From JAVBMU01 sp031551755 (lineage in GTDB: Bacteria > Actinomycetota > Actinomycetes > Actinomycetales > Cellulomonadaceae), in contig JAVBNE010000006.1 of NCBI GenBank assembly GCA_031551755.1, forward strand, positions 62,001 to 126,000: DNA of 64,000 nucleotides. Reading direction: 5' to 3'. The notes under the pieces are model-generated. The model searched no databases and was not told the DNA's origin. It was given only the letters and a program-made list of their open reading frames with translations. Numbering within the stretch: the stretch's first letter is position 1; each line of letters begins with the position of its first letter. The translations under genes were made by a program, and so were the position numbers. This document shows positions 1-8,306 of this stretch, piece after piece.

Positions 1-1616
1 CATGCGCGCTGCTCCTTCGTGGGTTCGTCCTTGGCTTTCGCGGCCAGCGCGGCCCGCGCCTCCGCCCGGTCGTCGAGCGCATGGTTGACGCCCGAGATCT
101 CCTGCCACACCTCGTGGCCGCGACCGGCCAGAAGAACCGTGTCCCCTGGGCCGGCGGCGGCTACCGCCGCCGCGATCGCCGCAGCTCGTGGAGCGATCTC
201 GCGGACCTCCACGATGCGGGGGGGCGCCTGCTCAGCGGCCTCGTCTCTGGCAGTCAAGGCGCCCGGAAGCACCTCGGCCCGGATCGATGCGGCATCCTCA
301 TCGTGCGGGTCGTCGTCGGTGACGATCACGATGTCGGCGCCCTCGACAGCTATCCGTCCCATGGTCGGCCGTTTTCCACGGTCGCGCTGACCGGTGGCCC
401 CGAAGACCAGCACGAGGCGACCGTCCGTGGTTGGGCGGAGGGCAGCCATCGCCAGCGCAAGGGCGTCGGAGTTGTGCGCGAAGTCCACGATCACCCGCGG
501 ATCGCTCTGCGCGACGACCTCCATCCGCCCTGGCACGACGGCGGTCAGGCCACCGACGGCGTCGAGCGCCGCCGTGAGATCCGCGATGGCGACACCGGAC
601 TCGATCATCATGACCACGGCCAGCGCCGCATTGGCGATGTTGAAGCTACCCGGCAGGGGAATCGAGGTGCGCAGCTCCCGGCCGTCCCTGTGCCGCACGG
701 TGAAGACCGAACCCAAGACGGAGGATTCCACGTCAGTGGCCACCCAGTCGGCGTCCTGGTCGGCGGTCGTCACGCGGAGTGTCACCACGGGGACCGTGGC
801 GGCCGCAGCGAGCCGCACACCCCAGTCGTCGTCGACGATCACGACCCCGCGCTTTGCGTGCTCAGGAGTGAACAGGAGCGCCTTGGTGGCGAAGTAGGTT
901 TCGAGGTCGCCGTGGAAGTCCAGATGGTCCTGGCTCAGGTTGGTGAACCCGGCGACGTCGAAGACGATGCCGTCCACCCGATGCAGCGCCAGCGCATGCG
1001 AGGAGACTTCCATCGCCAGGGTGCGCACGCCGTCGTCGCGCATCGCGGCCAGCAATCCCTGCAACTCCGGGGCTTCCGGGGTGGTGAGCTTGCTGGCGAC
1101 GGCGCGGTCCCCCGACCGGATCTCGACCGTTCCGATCAGCCCACCCAGCGAGCCCAGGGCGCGGGACGTGTGTTCCAGGAGATAGGTCGTCGTGGTCTTG
1201 CCGTTGGTGCCGGTGACTGCGAAGGTCGTCAACTGCTCGGCCGGATTGCCGAAGACCCACGCGGCCAACTCGCCCAGCAACCCACGCGGGTCGTCCGCGA
1301 CCAGAACGGGAACCCCGCCCAGGGAGTCACCCAAGGACTCGGCCCCGGCGGCATCGGTGAGCACTGCGTGGGCCCCGTGGGACACGGCCCGTGACGCGAA
1401 TGCCGCCCCATGGGAGTGGTCGCCTGCAAGCGCCACGAACAGTTCACCCGCGCAGACCACCCGGTCGTCGAGGGCCACGGACCAGACCTCGACGGCCGCC
1501 GCCGCCTCGGGCGCCAGCGCTCCAGGCAGCAATGTCAGGCCGAACCGGGTAGCCAAGTCTCCGAGTGTCCGCCGCGTGATCACGGCAGGCCGGATGCGCT
1601 CGATCGGAGAAGTCAC
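1..1616 (-). CDS. murE: UDP-N-acetylmuramyl-tripeptide synthetase MurE (3' end outside window)
   Basis: This cytoplasmic Mur ligase adds the third, diamino residue to UDP-MurNAc-L-Ala-D-Glu during peptidoglycan precursor synthesis. About 538 codons are visible, and only the last few residues should lie beyond the left edge. The ATP-binding loop TGTNGKTTT, the AMEVSSHAL motif and an FAHN-type Mur-ligase motif are all present. The loop that reads the incoming diamino acid is TDDDPHDED, not the DNPR typical of meso-DAP enzymes (seen directly). By family knowledge this points to lysine or ornithine rather than meso-DAP. The GTG start at 1616 lies 44 bp downstream of the transpeptidase stop, so the two are probably co-transcribed. 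Family assignment is secure; substrate is inferred. Confidence 0.95.
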   Translation of the reverse strand, partial: MTSPIERIRPAVITRRTLGDLATRFGLTLLPGALAPEAAAAVEVWSVALDDRVVCAGELFVALAGDHSHGAAFASRAVSHGAHAVLTDAAGAESLGDSLGGVPVLVADDPRGLLGELAAWVFGNPAEQLTTFAVTGTNGKTTTTYLLEHTSRALGSLGGLIGTVEIRSGDRAVASKLTTPEAPELQGLLAAMRDDGVRTLAMEVSSHALALHRVDGIVFDVAGFTNLSQDHLDFHGDLETYFATKALLFTPEHAKRGVVIVDDDWGVRLAAAATVPVVTLRVTTADQDADWVATDVESSVLGSVFTVRHRDGRELRTSIPLPGSFNIANAALAVVMMIESGVAIADLTAALDAVGGLTAVVPGRMEVVAQSDPRVIVDFAHNSDALALAMAALRPTTDGRLVLVFGATGQRDRGKRPTMGRIAVEGADIVIVTDDDPHDEDAASIRAEVLPGALTARDEAAEQAPPRIVEVREIAPRAAAIAAAVAAAGPGDTVLLAGRGHEVWQEISGVNHALDDRAEARAALAAKAKDEPTKEQRA

Positions 1617-1660
1617 GTGTAGAACCTACCTTGCCAGGGCCGGTGTGCTCGTCGGCTGCC

Positions 1661-3562
1661 TCACCAGGTCGTCGGGAGGGCGACGTACGGCTCCTCACTC
1701 GGGGTGACGCCCATGTGCTCCAGGGTGAATCCCATGATGTCCGCGAAAACGGGTGCAGCCACGTCGCCACCGAAGGACGACGTCTTCGGGTCGCGAAGGA
1801 AGACCGATACGGTGTAGCGCGGATGATCCGCCGGGGCCACCCCGATGAACGACGACATAATGCCGGAGAGCTTCCCGTCACCACCGACGACCTGGGCGGT
1901 ACCGGTCTTGCCCGCCACGCGGTAACCCGGTACGGCCGCATGCGAACCAGTGCCCTTGTCGACGACCGCCTCCATCATCCGCAGCACCGTCTTCGCCGTT
2001 CCGGCCGACACGATCGGGGTGCCCTCGGGCATCTCGGCTGCGGTGAACTTGCCGTCCGCCGTCGAGGTGCCGGCCACGAGATGCGGCTGCATCCGCACGC
2101 CGCCATTCGCGATGGTGGAGAACACGCTGGTGGCTTGGACGGCATTCACCGACACACCTTGACCGAAGAGCACCGCGTACTGGGTGCGGCCGTCCCACGA
2201 GTCGGCCGAATGCAGGATGCCGGCCGACTCCCCCGGCAGGCCCAGCCCGGTGGGCTCGCCGAAACCGAATTTGGACAAGTAGTCATAGCGCACCTGCTTG
2301 GGGATCCGCTCACCCACCTGAACCGTACCGGTGTTGGACGACTCAGCCAGGACCCCGGCGAGCGTCAACCGCTGGACCCCATGTTCGTGGGAGTCCGAGA
2401 AGGTCATCCCATTCGGCGCGGTGTAGCGGTAGGGAACAGTGAAGCGGGTGTCGGCCTTGGCATACCCACCTTCCAGCGCGGCAGCCATGGTGATCACCTT
2501 GCCGGTCGACCCGGGATCGAAGATATTCGAGACTGCGCGGCTGGGCGCGGCCACCGCATCGGTGCTCCGGTCGTTGGGATCGACCGTCCCCGAGTCGGCC
2601 AAGGCCGCCACGGCGCCGGTCTTGATGTCCTGCACGACGACGATTCCGTAGCTGGCTCCGGTCGTGCGCACGGCCTCGTCAATCGCGTCCTGGGACTTCC
2701 ACTGCACGTCACGGATGACGGTGAGGCGGACGTCATCGCCGGGCACAGCGTCGACCTGTTCGCGGGCGCCCGTCGGAATGCGCTGGCCACCCCGGCCACG
2801 CTCGTACTTGTCCTCTCCGGGCGTGCCCGCCAGGGTCTTGTCGTACACGGCCTCGACTCCGCCGCGACCGACCGCACCATCCGGGGTGGTCGACACGAAA
2901 CCGACGAGGTTGCCTCCCACGGCACCGGCCGGATAGGTCCGCTCGGACGTGGGCGTCGTGGAAATCCAGGCACCGACGTTCAGTTCGGCGACAGCACGCT
3001 GCACCTCAGGGACGACATTCTTCTTGAGGATCGCATAGCGGTTCGTGCCGTTGAGCTGAGCAGCGAGCACGGGAGCCGGGATGCCGAGCACCGGGGACAG
3101 CAGTTTCGCCAGGCCGACGGCTCCGCCCTCGGTCAAAGGCCGTCCGTCGACCGTGTCCTTGCGCCGCGGCTGGAAGTCGGCGATGGCCACCTGGTCCGCG
3201 GCGATCGTGAACCGGTCCACCGAGGTGGCCAAGACCACGCCGTCGGCATCGGTGATGTCACCGCGATGGGCGATGGTGACTTTGGTCGCCATGCGCTGCT
3301 CTTGGGCGACCGCTGCCAGCGCCGGACCGCGGTAAACCTGGACATAGGCGAGGCGAACGACGAAGACGGCCACGACCGCCAGCACGACCGCGAGCAGCAC
3401 CCGTTGCCGACGCACCGGGTTACCGGGTCGGCGCAGCCGCGACCCGCCAGGCCGACCGGCCACCCCCGCAGCACTTCGGCTGGTCACCGTTCCCGTCGTC
3501 GTGCGGCGTCGTGTGGGCCGCGGGCGTGCAATGCCCGCGGCTCCACGACGGGGTTCGCTCAC
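1661..3562 (-). CDS. ftsI: division-type peptidoglycan transpeptidase (PBP3/FtsI class B PBP)
   Basis: A 633-residue class B penicillin-binding protein that cross-links septal peptidoglycan in the periplasm-equivalent space. It has a basic, Pro/Gly/Arg-rich cytoplasmic tail, one membrane helix at about residues 54-76, a dimerisation region, and a transpeptidase domain. The active-site motifs are GSTGK (Ser352, Lys355), SSN at 408-410 and KTG at 552-554. All catalytic motifs are intact. The GTG start overlaps the ftsL stop by 4 bp (GTGA), so the two should be translationally coupled. Its position between ftsL and murE in the dcw cluster supports a division role over elongation. Confidence 0.94.
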   Translation of the reverse strand: MSEPRRGAAGIARPRPTRRRTTTGTVTSRSAAGVAGRPGGSRLRRPGNPVRRQRVLLAVVLAVVAVFVVRLAYVQVYRGPALAAVAQEQRMATKVTIAHRGDITDADGVVLATSVDRFTIAADQVAIADFQPRRKDTVDGRPLTEGGAVGLAKLLSPVLGIPAPVLAAQLNGTNRYAILKKNVVPEVQRAVAELNVGAWISTTPTSERTYPAGAVGGNLVGFVSTTPDGAVGRGGVEAVYDKTLAGTPGEDKYERGRGGQRIPTGAREQVDAVPGDDVRLTVIRDVQWKSQDAIDEAVRTTGASYGIVVVQDIKTGAVAALADSGTVDPNDRSTDAVAAPSRAVSNIFDPGSTGKVITMAAALEGGYAKADTRFTVPYRYTAPNGMTFSDSHEHGVQRLTLAGVLAESSNTGTVQVGERIPKQVRYDYLSKFGFGEPTGLGLPGESAGILHSADSWDGRTQYAVLFGQGVSVNAVQATSVFSTIANGGVRMQPHLVAGTSTADGKFTAAEMPEGTPIVSAGTAKTVLRMMEAVVDKGTGSHAAVPGYRVAGKTGTAQVVGGDGKLSGIMSSFIGVAPADHPRYTVSVFLRDPKTSSFGGDVAAPVFADIMGFTLEHMGVTPSEEPYVALPTTW

Positions 3563-3984
3563 GGCTTCACCTCCGCCTCCGCAGCGGTATCAGAGAGGCG
3601 TACCAGTTGCGGGGCAGGAGCCTCGACCATCCCGAGGGCACGGGCGCGCTCGGGCAGCGAGGCCTCCGCGGCCCGGATCTGACCCTGCAGGGTCTGGGTG
3701 TCCTGGGCCACGGTGCCGACCTGCTGACGCAGCTCGGACATCTCGTAGGAACCGCGCGCCATCGTGGTGTTGAGAATGAGCGCGGTCAGCAGCGCACCGA
3801 CGATGAGCAGGCCGCACAGGACGAGCAACGGTCCGGCGGTCGATGCGGTCAAGGGTGCCCGCACACCGTCCAGGCGCGGCCGGGTCCGACCGCCTCCGCC
3901 CGGGATGGCGGTGAGTTCCGGACGGGCCGCTGGGGCGCGGTGAGGCAACGGCCGGGCGGCTGCTGCGGAGGCTCGGGGGCTCAT
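3559..3984 (-). CDS. ftsL: cell division protein FtsL-like
   Basis: A 141-residue bitopic membrane protein. It has a cytoplasmic Ala/Pro/Arg-rich tail, one transmembrane helix at about residues 51-72, then a short extracytoplasmic helix (about 78-112) rich in Gln, Leu and Glu that fits a coiled coil, and an acidic tail. FtsL forms the FtsQLB scaffold that recruits and activates septal PBP3/FtsW. Sequence conservation in this family is low, so the call rests on architecture and on the position between rsmH and ftsI, with 4-bp overlaps on both sides (ATGA and GTGA). An AAGGAG ribosome site sits 8 nt before the ATG. Confidence 0.82.
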   Translation of the reverse strand: MSPRASAAAARPLPHRAPAARPELTAIPGGGGRTRPRLDGVRAPLTASTAGPLLVLCGLLIVGALLTALILNTTMARGSYEMSELRQQVGTVAQDTQTLQGQIRAAEASLPERARALGMVEAPAPQLVRLSDTAAEAEVKP

Positions 3985-5012
3985 GAGCTGCGCTCCTTTC
4001 GGGGGCGTCGGTTTGCTGGGGTAGGTCGCAAGCGTTCGGCGGCTCTCAACCGAACGGAAGCCGAGCGGGGATTACGTTCCCGTTCAGCGGGTGGAGCCTC
4101 CTCGGCCCCTCGGGTGAGCAACCGTAGATAGGGGGCGTCGGCTTCTGGTTCGACGGGCAGGCCGGGCGGCGCGCTCGAGGTCGCGCCACTGGCCAGCGTG
4201 CGTTTGACGATCCGATCCTCAAGGGAGTGATAGGACTCGACCACCAGTCGGCCCCCGACCGCGAGGGCCTCGACCGCCGCCGGGACCGCGCGCTGCAACA
4301 CCTCGAGTTCGCCGTTCACCTCGATCCGCAACGCTTGGAAGGTTCGCTTGGCCGGGTTGCTCCCCGCCTGCCTGGTGGCGGCCGGGATACAGGCACGCAC
4401 GAGGTCCACCAGGTCGGCACTGCGAGTCCATGGCCGCTCCTGGCGCCGGCGCACGATTCCCTCGGCGATCCGCTGGGCGAACCGCTCCTCGCCGTAGTCC
4501 CGCAAGATCCGGGTCAGCTCACGCTCGTCGTAGGTGTTCAAGACGTCGGCCGCCGTGCGATCCGCGCCGGCATCCATCCGCATGTCCAACGGCGCGTCCT
4601 GGGCGTAGGAGAACCCGCGATCGACCTCGTCGATCTGCAAGGAGGACACACCCAGGTCCATCAACACGCCCTGCACGGTTCCGGTGACCAGGGTCGGTGA
4701 CCAGCCCGCGAGCATCCGCTCGGCCACTTGGGCGATGACGGCGTCGATCTCGTCGTAGACGGCGTGCACCGCCTGGAAGCGCTCGGCGAACCGTGCGAGC
4801 CGCTCCGAAGCCAAGGCGATCGCTTGCGGATCTCGGTCGATGCCGATCACGCGCACCTGCGGCAGCGCCCTCAATACGGCCTCTGTGTGACCGCCCATCC
4901 CCAGGGTGCAGTCGACCAGCACTGAACCGGGGTCATGCAGCGCCGGTCTCAGGAGGTCCACGCAACGCTCGAGCAGTACCGGGTCATGACGTGCTGCGGT
5001 CTCCGGAGTCAT
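3981..5012 (-). CDS. rsmH: 16S rRNA m4C1402 methyltransferase RsmH (MraW)
   Basis: A SAM-dependent methyltransferase acting on cytosine 1402 of 16S rRNA near the P site. The 343-residue protein shows the SAM-binding motif LGMGGHT (about residues 37-43), the DLGVSS motif, ALRI.VN and SYHSLEDR, all standard for RsmH. I chose the ATG at 5012 rather than the GTG at 5021, because the GTG would overlap the strong AAGGAGG ribosome site, which sits 8 nt before the ATG. The gene ends in a 4-bp ATGA overlap with ftsL. It is the second gene of the dcw cluster, in the usual place after mraZ. Confidence 0.96.
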   Translation of the reverse strand: MTPETAARHDPVLLERCVDLLRPALHDPGSVLVDCTLGMGGHTEAVLRALPQVRVIGIDRDPQAIALASERLARFAERFQAVHAVYDEIDAVIAQVAERMLAGWSPTLVTGTVQGVLMDLGVSSLQIDEVDRGFSYAQDAPLDMRMDAGADRTAADVLNTYDERELTRILRDYGEERFAQRIAEGIVRRRQERPWTRSADLVDLVRACIPAATRQAGSNPAKRTFQALRIEVNGELEVLQRAVPAAVEALAVGGRLVVESYHSLEDRIVKRTLASGATSSAPPGLPVEPEADAPYLRLLTRGAEEAPPAERERNPRSASVRLRAAERLRPTPANRRPRKERSS

Positions 5013-5153
5013 TGCGTCCACCTCCTTCCTGTGAGCTGTCGCGGTGTCGGGTCGGGTGGCGGCGCTGGGCCGTCCGGTCAGGTCTCCCTCCGCGTCCGAT
5101 CTGGCACCGGGGAAGTGCGCCAGAGCGGGCGGGAGGAGGCCTCAGCGGACGGA

Positions 5154-5618
5154 TCAGAAACGCAGGTCGGGAAACACCTCCTCAGCCGTGTCGGCGTAGA
5201 GGGGCTCTTGTTCGGCCATGTAGGTCTCCCACGCGAGCGCATCCCAGATCTCCACCCGGGTGCCAGCACCGATGACGGCGACGTCACGGTCCAGGCCCGC
5301 GTACTGCCGCAACGGCGCCGGGATCGACAATCGCCCCTGCTTGTCGGGAATCTCGTCACTGGCTCCTGAGAGGAAGACTCGCAAGTAGTCCCGCGCCTGC
5401 TTGCTCGTAACTGGCGCTTGTCTGATCTGGTCATACATGCGTCGGAACTCCTCCATCGGGAGCAAGAACAGACAACGTTCCTGGCCGCGCGTCATGACCA
5501 GGCCCGAAGCGAGCCGCGGTCGGAACTTTGCCGGCAGAATGAGGCGCCCCTTATCGTCCAATTTGGGGGTGAACGTGCCAAGTAGAAGATCGGTTGGTCC
5601 GCTCAAGACGTCGATCAT
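5154..5618 (-). CDS. mraZ: MraZ, transcriptional regulator of the dcw cluster
   Basis: A 154-residue DNA-binding protein with the two AbrB-like swapped-hairpin repeats typical of MraZ, marked by DDKGRL and DKQGRL. MraZ proteins form ring-shaped oligomers that bind short direct repeats in front of their own gene and regulate the dcw operon. The start is set by the ATG at 5618, preceded by GGGAGGAGG at good spacing; upstream in-frame starts would run through the operator. Directly upstream lie 10-bp-phased GTGGAG repeats (see the separate entry). The 141 bp to rsmH contains no recognisable gene. Confidence 0.95.
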   Translation of the reverse strand: MIDVLSGPTDLLLGTFTPKLDDKGRLILPAKFRPRLASGLVMTRGQERCLFLLPMEEFRRMYDQIRQAPVTSKQARDYLRVFLSGASDEIPDKQGRLSIPAPLRQYAGLDRDVAVIGAGTRVEIWDALAWETYMAEQEPLYADTAEEVFPDLRF

Positions 5619-5638
5619 GCTCAGGCACCTCCTCCCTG

Positions 5639-5674
5639 CTCCCGATCGCTCCACCGTACTCCACATCGCTCCAC
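5639..5674 (-). promoter_or_regulatory. putative MraZ operator, phased GTGGAG repeats
   Basis: Reading towards mraZ, GTGGAG occurs at 5674-5669, 5664-5659 and 5654-5649, exactly 10 bp apart, followed in phase by CGGGAG at 5644-5639 and then the GAGGAG of the ribosome site. MraZ family proteins are known to bind TGGG-type direct repeats at about 10-bp spacing in front of mraZ. The repeats are seen directly; that MraZ binds them is inference. Confidence 0.75.
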
Positions 5675-5744
5675 ATGCACCGGTGCTTTTCTCAGTTTTC
5701 ACCCCGGACAAGGGCGTTTGCCCAGGTCAAATGCACAGAGTGAT

Positions 5745-5877
5745 GTGGAGTAGATCCTGGACGACACCCCGACGATTGTCCGCGCAGGTATCGGATGCCC
5801 GATTCGCGTTTCACGGGCCCGATGAGCGGCAAAGCCGCGCCGCCCGGACCTCGAATGCCCGGTGGAGAGAGGTGGAG
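5745..5877 (+). promoter_or_regulatory. GTGGAG boxes on the moxR side
   Basis: The same hexamer as in the mraZ operator is present on the plus strand at 5745-5750 and, as a 10-bp-phased pair, at 5862-5867 and 5872-5877. The pair lies about 80 bp before the moxR start. This suggests that MraZ could also act on the moxR operon. Inference from sequence similarity only. Confidence 0.5.
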
Positions 5878-5908
5878 CGGGACTGTCGCTTACGCTCGAA
5901 TCACGAGG

Positions 5909-5928
5909 CTCAGCCCAGTCGGGCTGAG
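5909..5928 (+). promoter_or_regulatory. perfect inverted repeat before moxR
   Basis: CTCAGCCC and GGGCTGAG form a perfect 8-bp stem with a 4-nt AGTC loop. The repeat ends 30 bp before the preferred GTG start of moxR, and directly abuts an alternative in-frame ATG at 5929. It could be an operator or an RNA hairpin in the leader; no T tract follows, so a terminator is less likely. Confidence 0.5.
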
Positions 5929-5958
5929 ATGATCCGGCGTCCTGACCACGGAGGTACC

Positions 5959-6990
5959 GTGCTCCCCGAGATCGCTCCCAGTACCACCAGGCACGTCGAG
6001 ATCGAAGACGAAGGACTCGACGGACTCGTCGCCGTAATGGATCGCGTCCGAGCCGGGATCGAAAGCGTCATCACGGGTCGCCCGAACGTCGTCCATGCGA
6101 CCGTCGCGGTGCTCCTCGCTCAAGGGCATCTCCTCATCGAGGACGTCCCCGGTGTGGGAAAAACCACTCTCGCGAAGGCGTTGGCACGCACGATCGACTG
6201 CCGGGTCGGGCGGATCCAGTTCACGCCCGACCTGCTGCCCAGTGACCTCACCGGTGTGAACATCTACCGGTCCGCGACCCAGGAGTTCGAGTTCCGGCCT
6301 GGACCGGTGTTCGCGAACGTCGTGATCGGCGACGAGATAAACCGGGCTTCGCCCAAGACCCAGTCGGCTCTCCTGGAATGCATGGAGGAAGCCCAGACGA
6401 CCGTGGACGGGACCACCCATGCCCTTCCCCAGCCGTTCTTGGTGGTCGCCACCCAGAATCCGGTTGAGATGGGCGGCACTTATCCGTTGCCGGAAGCTCA
6501 ACGGGACCGGTTCATGGCCCGGCTCACCGTCGGTTACCCGGACATAGACGCCGAACTCGCGATGCTCGATCGACAGGGGTCCGCGGATCCGCTGAGCCAG
6601 CTCAGCCCGATCACCGACGGCGCGACAATTCTGCGCTTCGGCGATCAGGTGCGCACGATCCATGCCTCAAGGGCCGTCAAGCAGTATGTTCTGGCACTCA
6701 TCGCAGCAACGCGGACGAACCCGAGCCTGCGCCTGGGGGCATCACCTCGAACGTCCTTGCAGTTGCTCAGAGCGGCCCGTGCCGTGGCCGCGCTGGCCGG
6801 CCGCGACCATGTCCTGCCCGATGACGTCCAGTATCTGGCTGAACCCGTCCTGGCCCACCGCCTGGTCCTCACCAGTGAGGCTCGCCTGACCGGCCAGGAC
6901 GAGCAGTCGATCGTCGCAGAGATCGTCGCAGAGACTCCGCTGCCCGCGACTCCTCGTGATGAACCTGCACGTCCGAGGCTCCTGACATGA
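5959..6990 (+). CDS. MoxR-family AAA+ ATPase
   Basis: A 343-residue AAA+ chaperone-like ATPase. Visible motifs are Walker A GVGKTT, the GDEINRASP Walker B region, sensor-1 around ATQNP, and the C-terminal lid. MoxR proteins are thought to mature or remodel partner proteins, commonly encoded next door with DUF58 and transglutaminase-like membrane proteins, as here. I prefer the GTG at 5959 because GGAGG precedes it; an ATG at 5929 in the same frame is possible. The stop overlaps the DUF58 start (ATGA). Confidence 0.93.
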   Translation: MLPEIAPSTTRHVEIEDEGLDGLVAVMDRVRAGIESVITGRPNVVHATVAVLLAQGHLLIEDVPGVGKTTLAKALARTIDCRVGRIQFTPDLLPSDLTGVNIYRSATQEFEFRPGPVFANVVIGDEINRASPKTQSALLECMEEAQTTVDGTTHALPQPFLVVATQNPVEMGGTYPLPEAQRDRFMARLTVGYPDIDAELAMLDRQGSADPLSQLSPITDGATILRFGDQVRTIHASRAVKQYVLALIAATRTNPSLRLGASPRTSLQLLRAARAVAALAGRDHVLPDDVQYLAEPVLAHRLVLTSEARLTGQDEQSIVAEIVAETPLPATPRDEPARPRLLT

Positions 6991-8306
6991 ACGTCCGTCC
7001 GGACTCGGGCGTCTGGGAGCGCCTTCGCCGAAAGGCGCCCCGAAGACCAATCCGGCTCACACTTCGGGGTGGGTCGGTACTCGTCGGCGGAGTCGGCCTG
7101 GTCCTTTTGGGAATAGTGCTCGGCCTTCGGGATGTCGTCGGTATCGGCGCCGCCGGAGTGCTGGCGGTCGGTGGCTCGGCGGGGTGGCTCAGTCTGCGCC
7201 GACTCGACCGGGGACGGTCCGCGCTCCAGGTGTCCCGCCGGATCGAGCCGAACCCCAGCGTGCGCGGATCACGCATCCACGTAACCCTGAGCGTGGCCGC
7301 ACGCCAACCGAACTCCACCACGCGGGTCCGTCTGGACCGGCTCGAGATCGGCGAACAAGCTGATCCAGAACTCGGTTGCAGCGGTCGCCAGCGGGCCAAG
7401 ATCACCGCTGAGCCGGACCGGATCTCAGTTCGCTTCCCGATCTCACCTACTCGGCGGGGTCGCTGGACACTCGGACCGCTCGCCACCGAGCGCACCGACC
7501 TCTTCGGTTTGGTCCGGGTCCGCCAGGATCTGGGCGGGATCAGCACGGTCGCCGTCTGGCCCCGAACCGTCGCACTGCCCATCGGGGGCTCCCAGGTGCT
7601 CGGCGAAGCGGAGCCCGCGACCGTCGGGGCTCGGCTCTCCTCGACCGAGGACACCACGGTGCGCGATTACGTTCCCGGGGACGACCCGCGCCGGGTCCAC
7701 TGGGTCAGCGCAGCACGCCACGGCCAGCTCATGGTGCGCGCCGATGAGAGCGCCGGTCGGTCGGCGGTGACGGTTCTACTCGATTCCGGCCTGGTGCCCC
7801 CGACCCACCAGCGCGACTCGGACAACGACTGGGCCGTCGAATGCGCCGCATCCATCGCGCTGTCCTGCGCGCGGGCCGGGCACCCGGTTCGGATCATGGC
7901 GACCACCAAACACCCAATGGCCACCGTCAATCAGTATGTGATGGGCCACGCCGGCGAAGACCTGGACCACATTCTCGATCAGACCCTCTCCATCCAACGA
8001 CCGGCCACGCCCGCTGACGCTCAGGAAGCCTTCCTGGCCACCGCCGCCGTGCTGCGGGCGCATCGACGCCCCAACGAGATCCTGATAGGCGTCTTGGGGG
8101 GCCTGCGGCCCGTCGAAAGGGCTGCCCTGGGAGCCCTCGGGCGTAACGGCATCCGGTTGGCGCTGGTGGTCGACTCACCGACCGACCGCCGACCAGCCAG
8201 CTTAGAAGTCACCGGTGCTCTGCGGAATACGGGCTGGCGCGCGGTGATCATCCGTAACCGCAGCATCCCCGATGCGTGGCAACTCCTGATCGATTCGGCG
8301 AGCTGA
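6987..8306 (+). CDS. DUF58 domain membrane protein
   Basis: A 439-residue protein with two closely spaced N-terminal membrane helices (about residues 28-62) and a large soluble part carrying the DUF58 signature DYVPGDDPRRVHW followed by a VWA-like fold. DUF58 proteins accompany MoxR ATPases and are presumed substrates or partners. ATG start overlaps the moxR stop by 4 bp, and its stop overlaps the next ATG by 1 nt (TGATG), so the three genes form one translation unit. The biochemical role is unknown. Confidence 0.9.
   Translation: MNVRPDSGVWERLRRKAPRRPIRLTLRGGSVLVGGVGLVLLGIVLGLRDVVGIGAAGVLAVGGSAGWLSLRRLDRGRSALQVSRRIEPNPSVRGSRIHVTLSVAARQPNSTTRVRLDRLEIGEQADPELGCSGRQRAKITAEPDRISVRFPISPTRRGRWTLGPLATERTDLFGLVRVRQDLGGISTVAVWPRTVALPIGGSQVLGEAEPATVGARLSSTEDTTVRDYVPGDDPRRVHWVSAARHGQLMVRADESAGRSAVTVLLDSGLVPPTHQRDSDNDWAVECAASIALSCARAGHPVRIMATTKHPMATVNQYVMGHAGEDLDHILDQTLSIQRPATPADAQEAFLATAAVLRAHRRPNEILIGVLGGLRPVERAALGALGRNGIRLALVVDSPTDRRPASLEVTGALRNTGWRAVIIRNRSIPDAWQLLIDSAS

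Larger units (their letters stand above)
5619..5958. other. divergent control region between mraZ and moxR
   Basis: A 340-bp gene-free stretch between two divergent operons. It holds three phased GTGGAG boxes on the mraZ side, one single and two phased copies on the moxR side, a GCACCGGTGC palindrome at 5677-5686, and a perfect hairpin just before moxR. I could not place convincing -35/-10 pairs for either operon. Confidence 0.7.

Noticed and set aside
81..3682. Long plus-strand reading frames (437 and 683 codons) opposite murE and ftsI
   Set aside because: They are antisense to genes with complete catalytic motifs, have no family signatures, and arise from high-GC codon bias.
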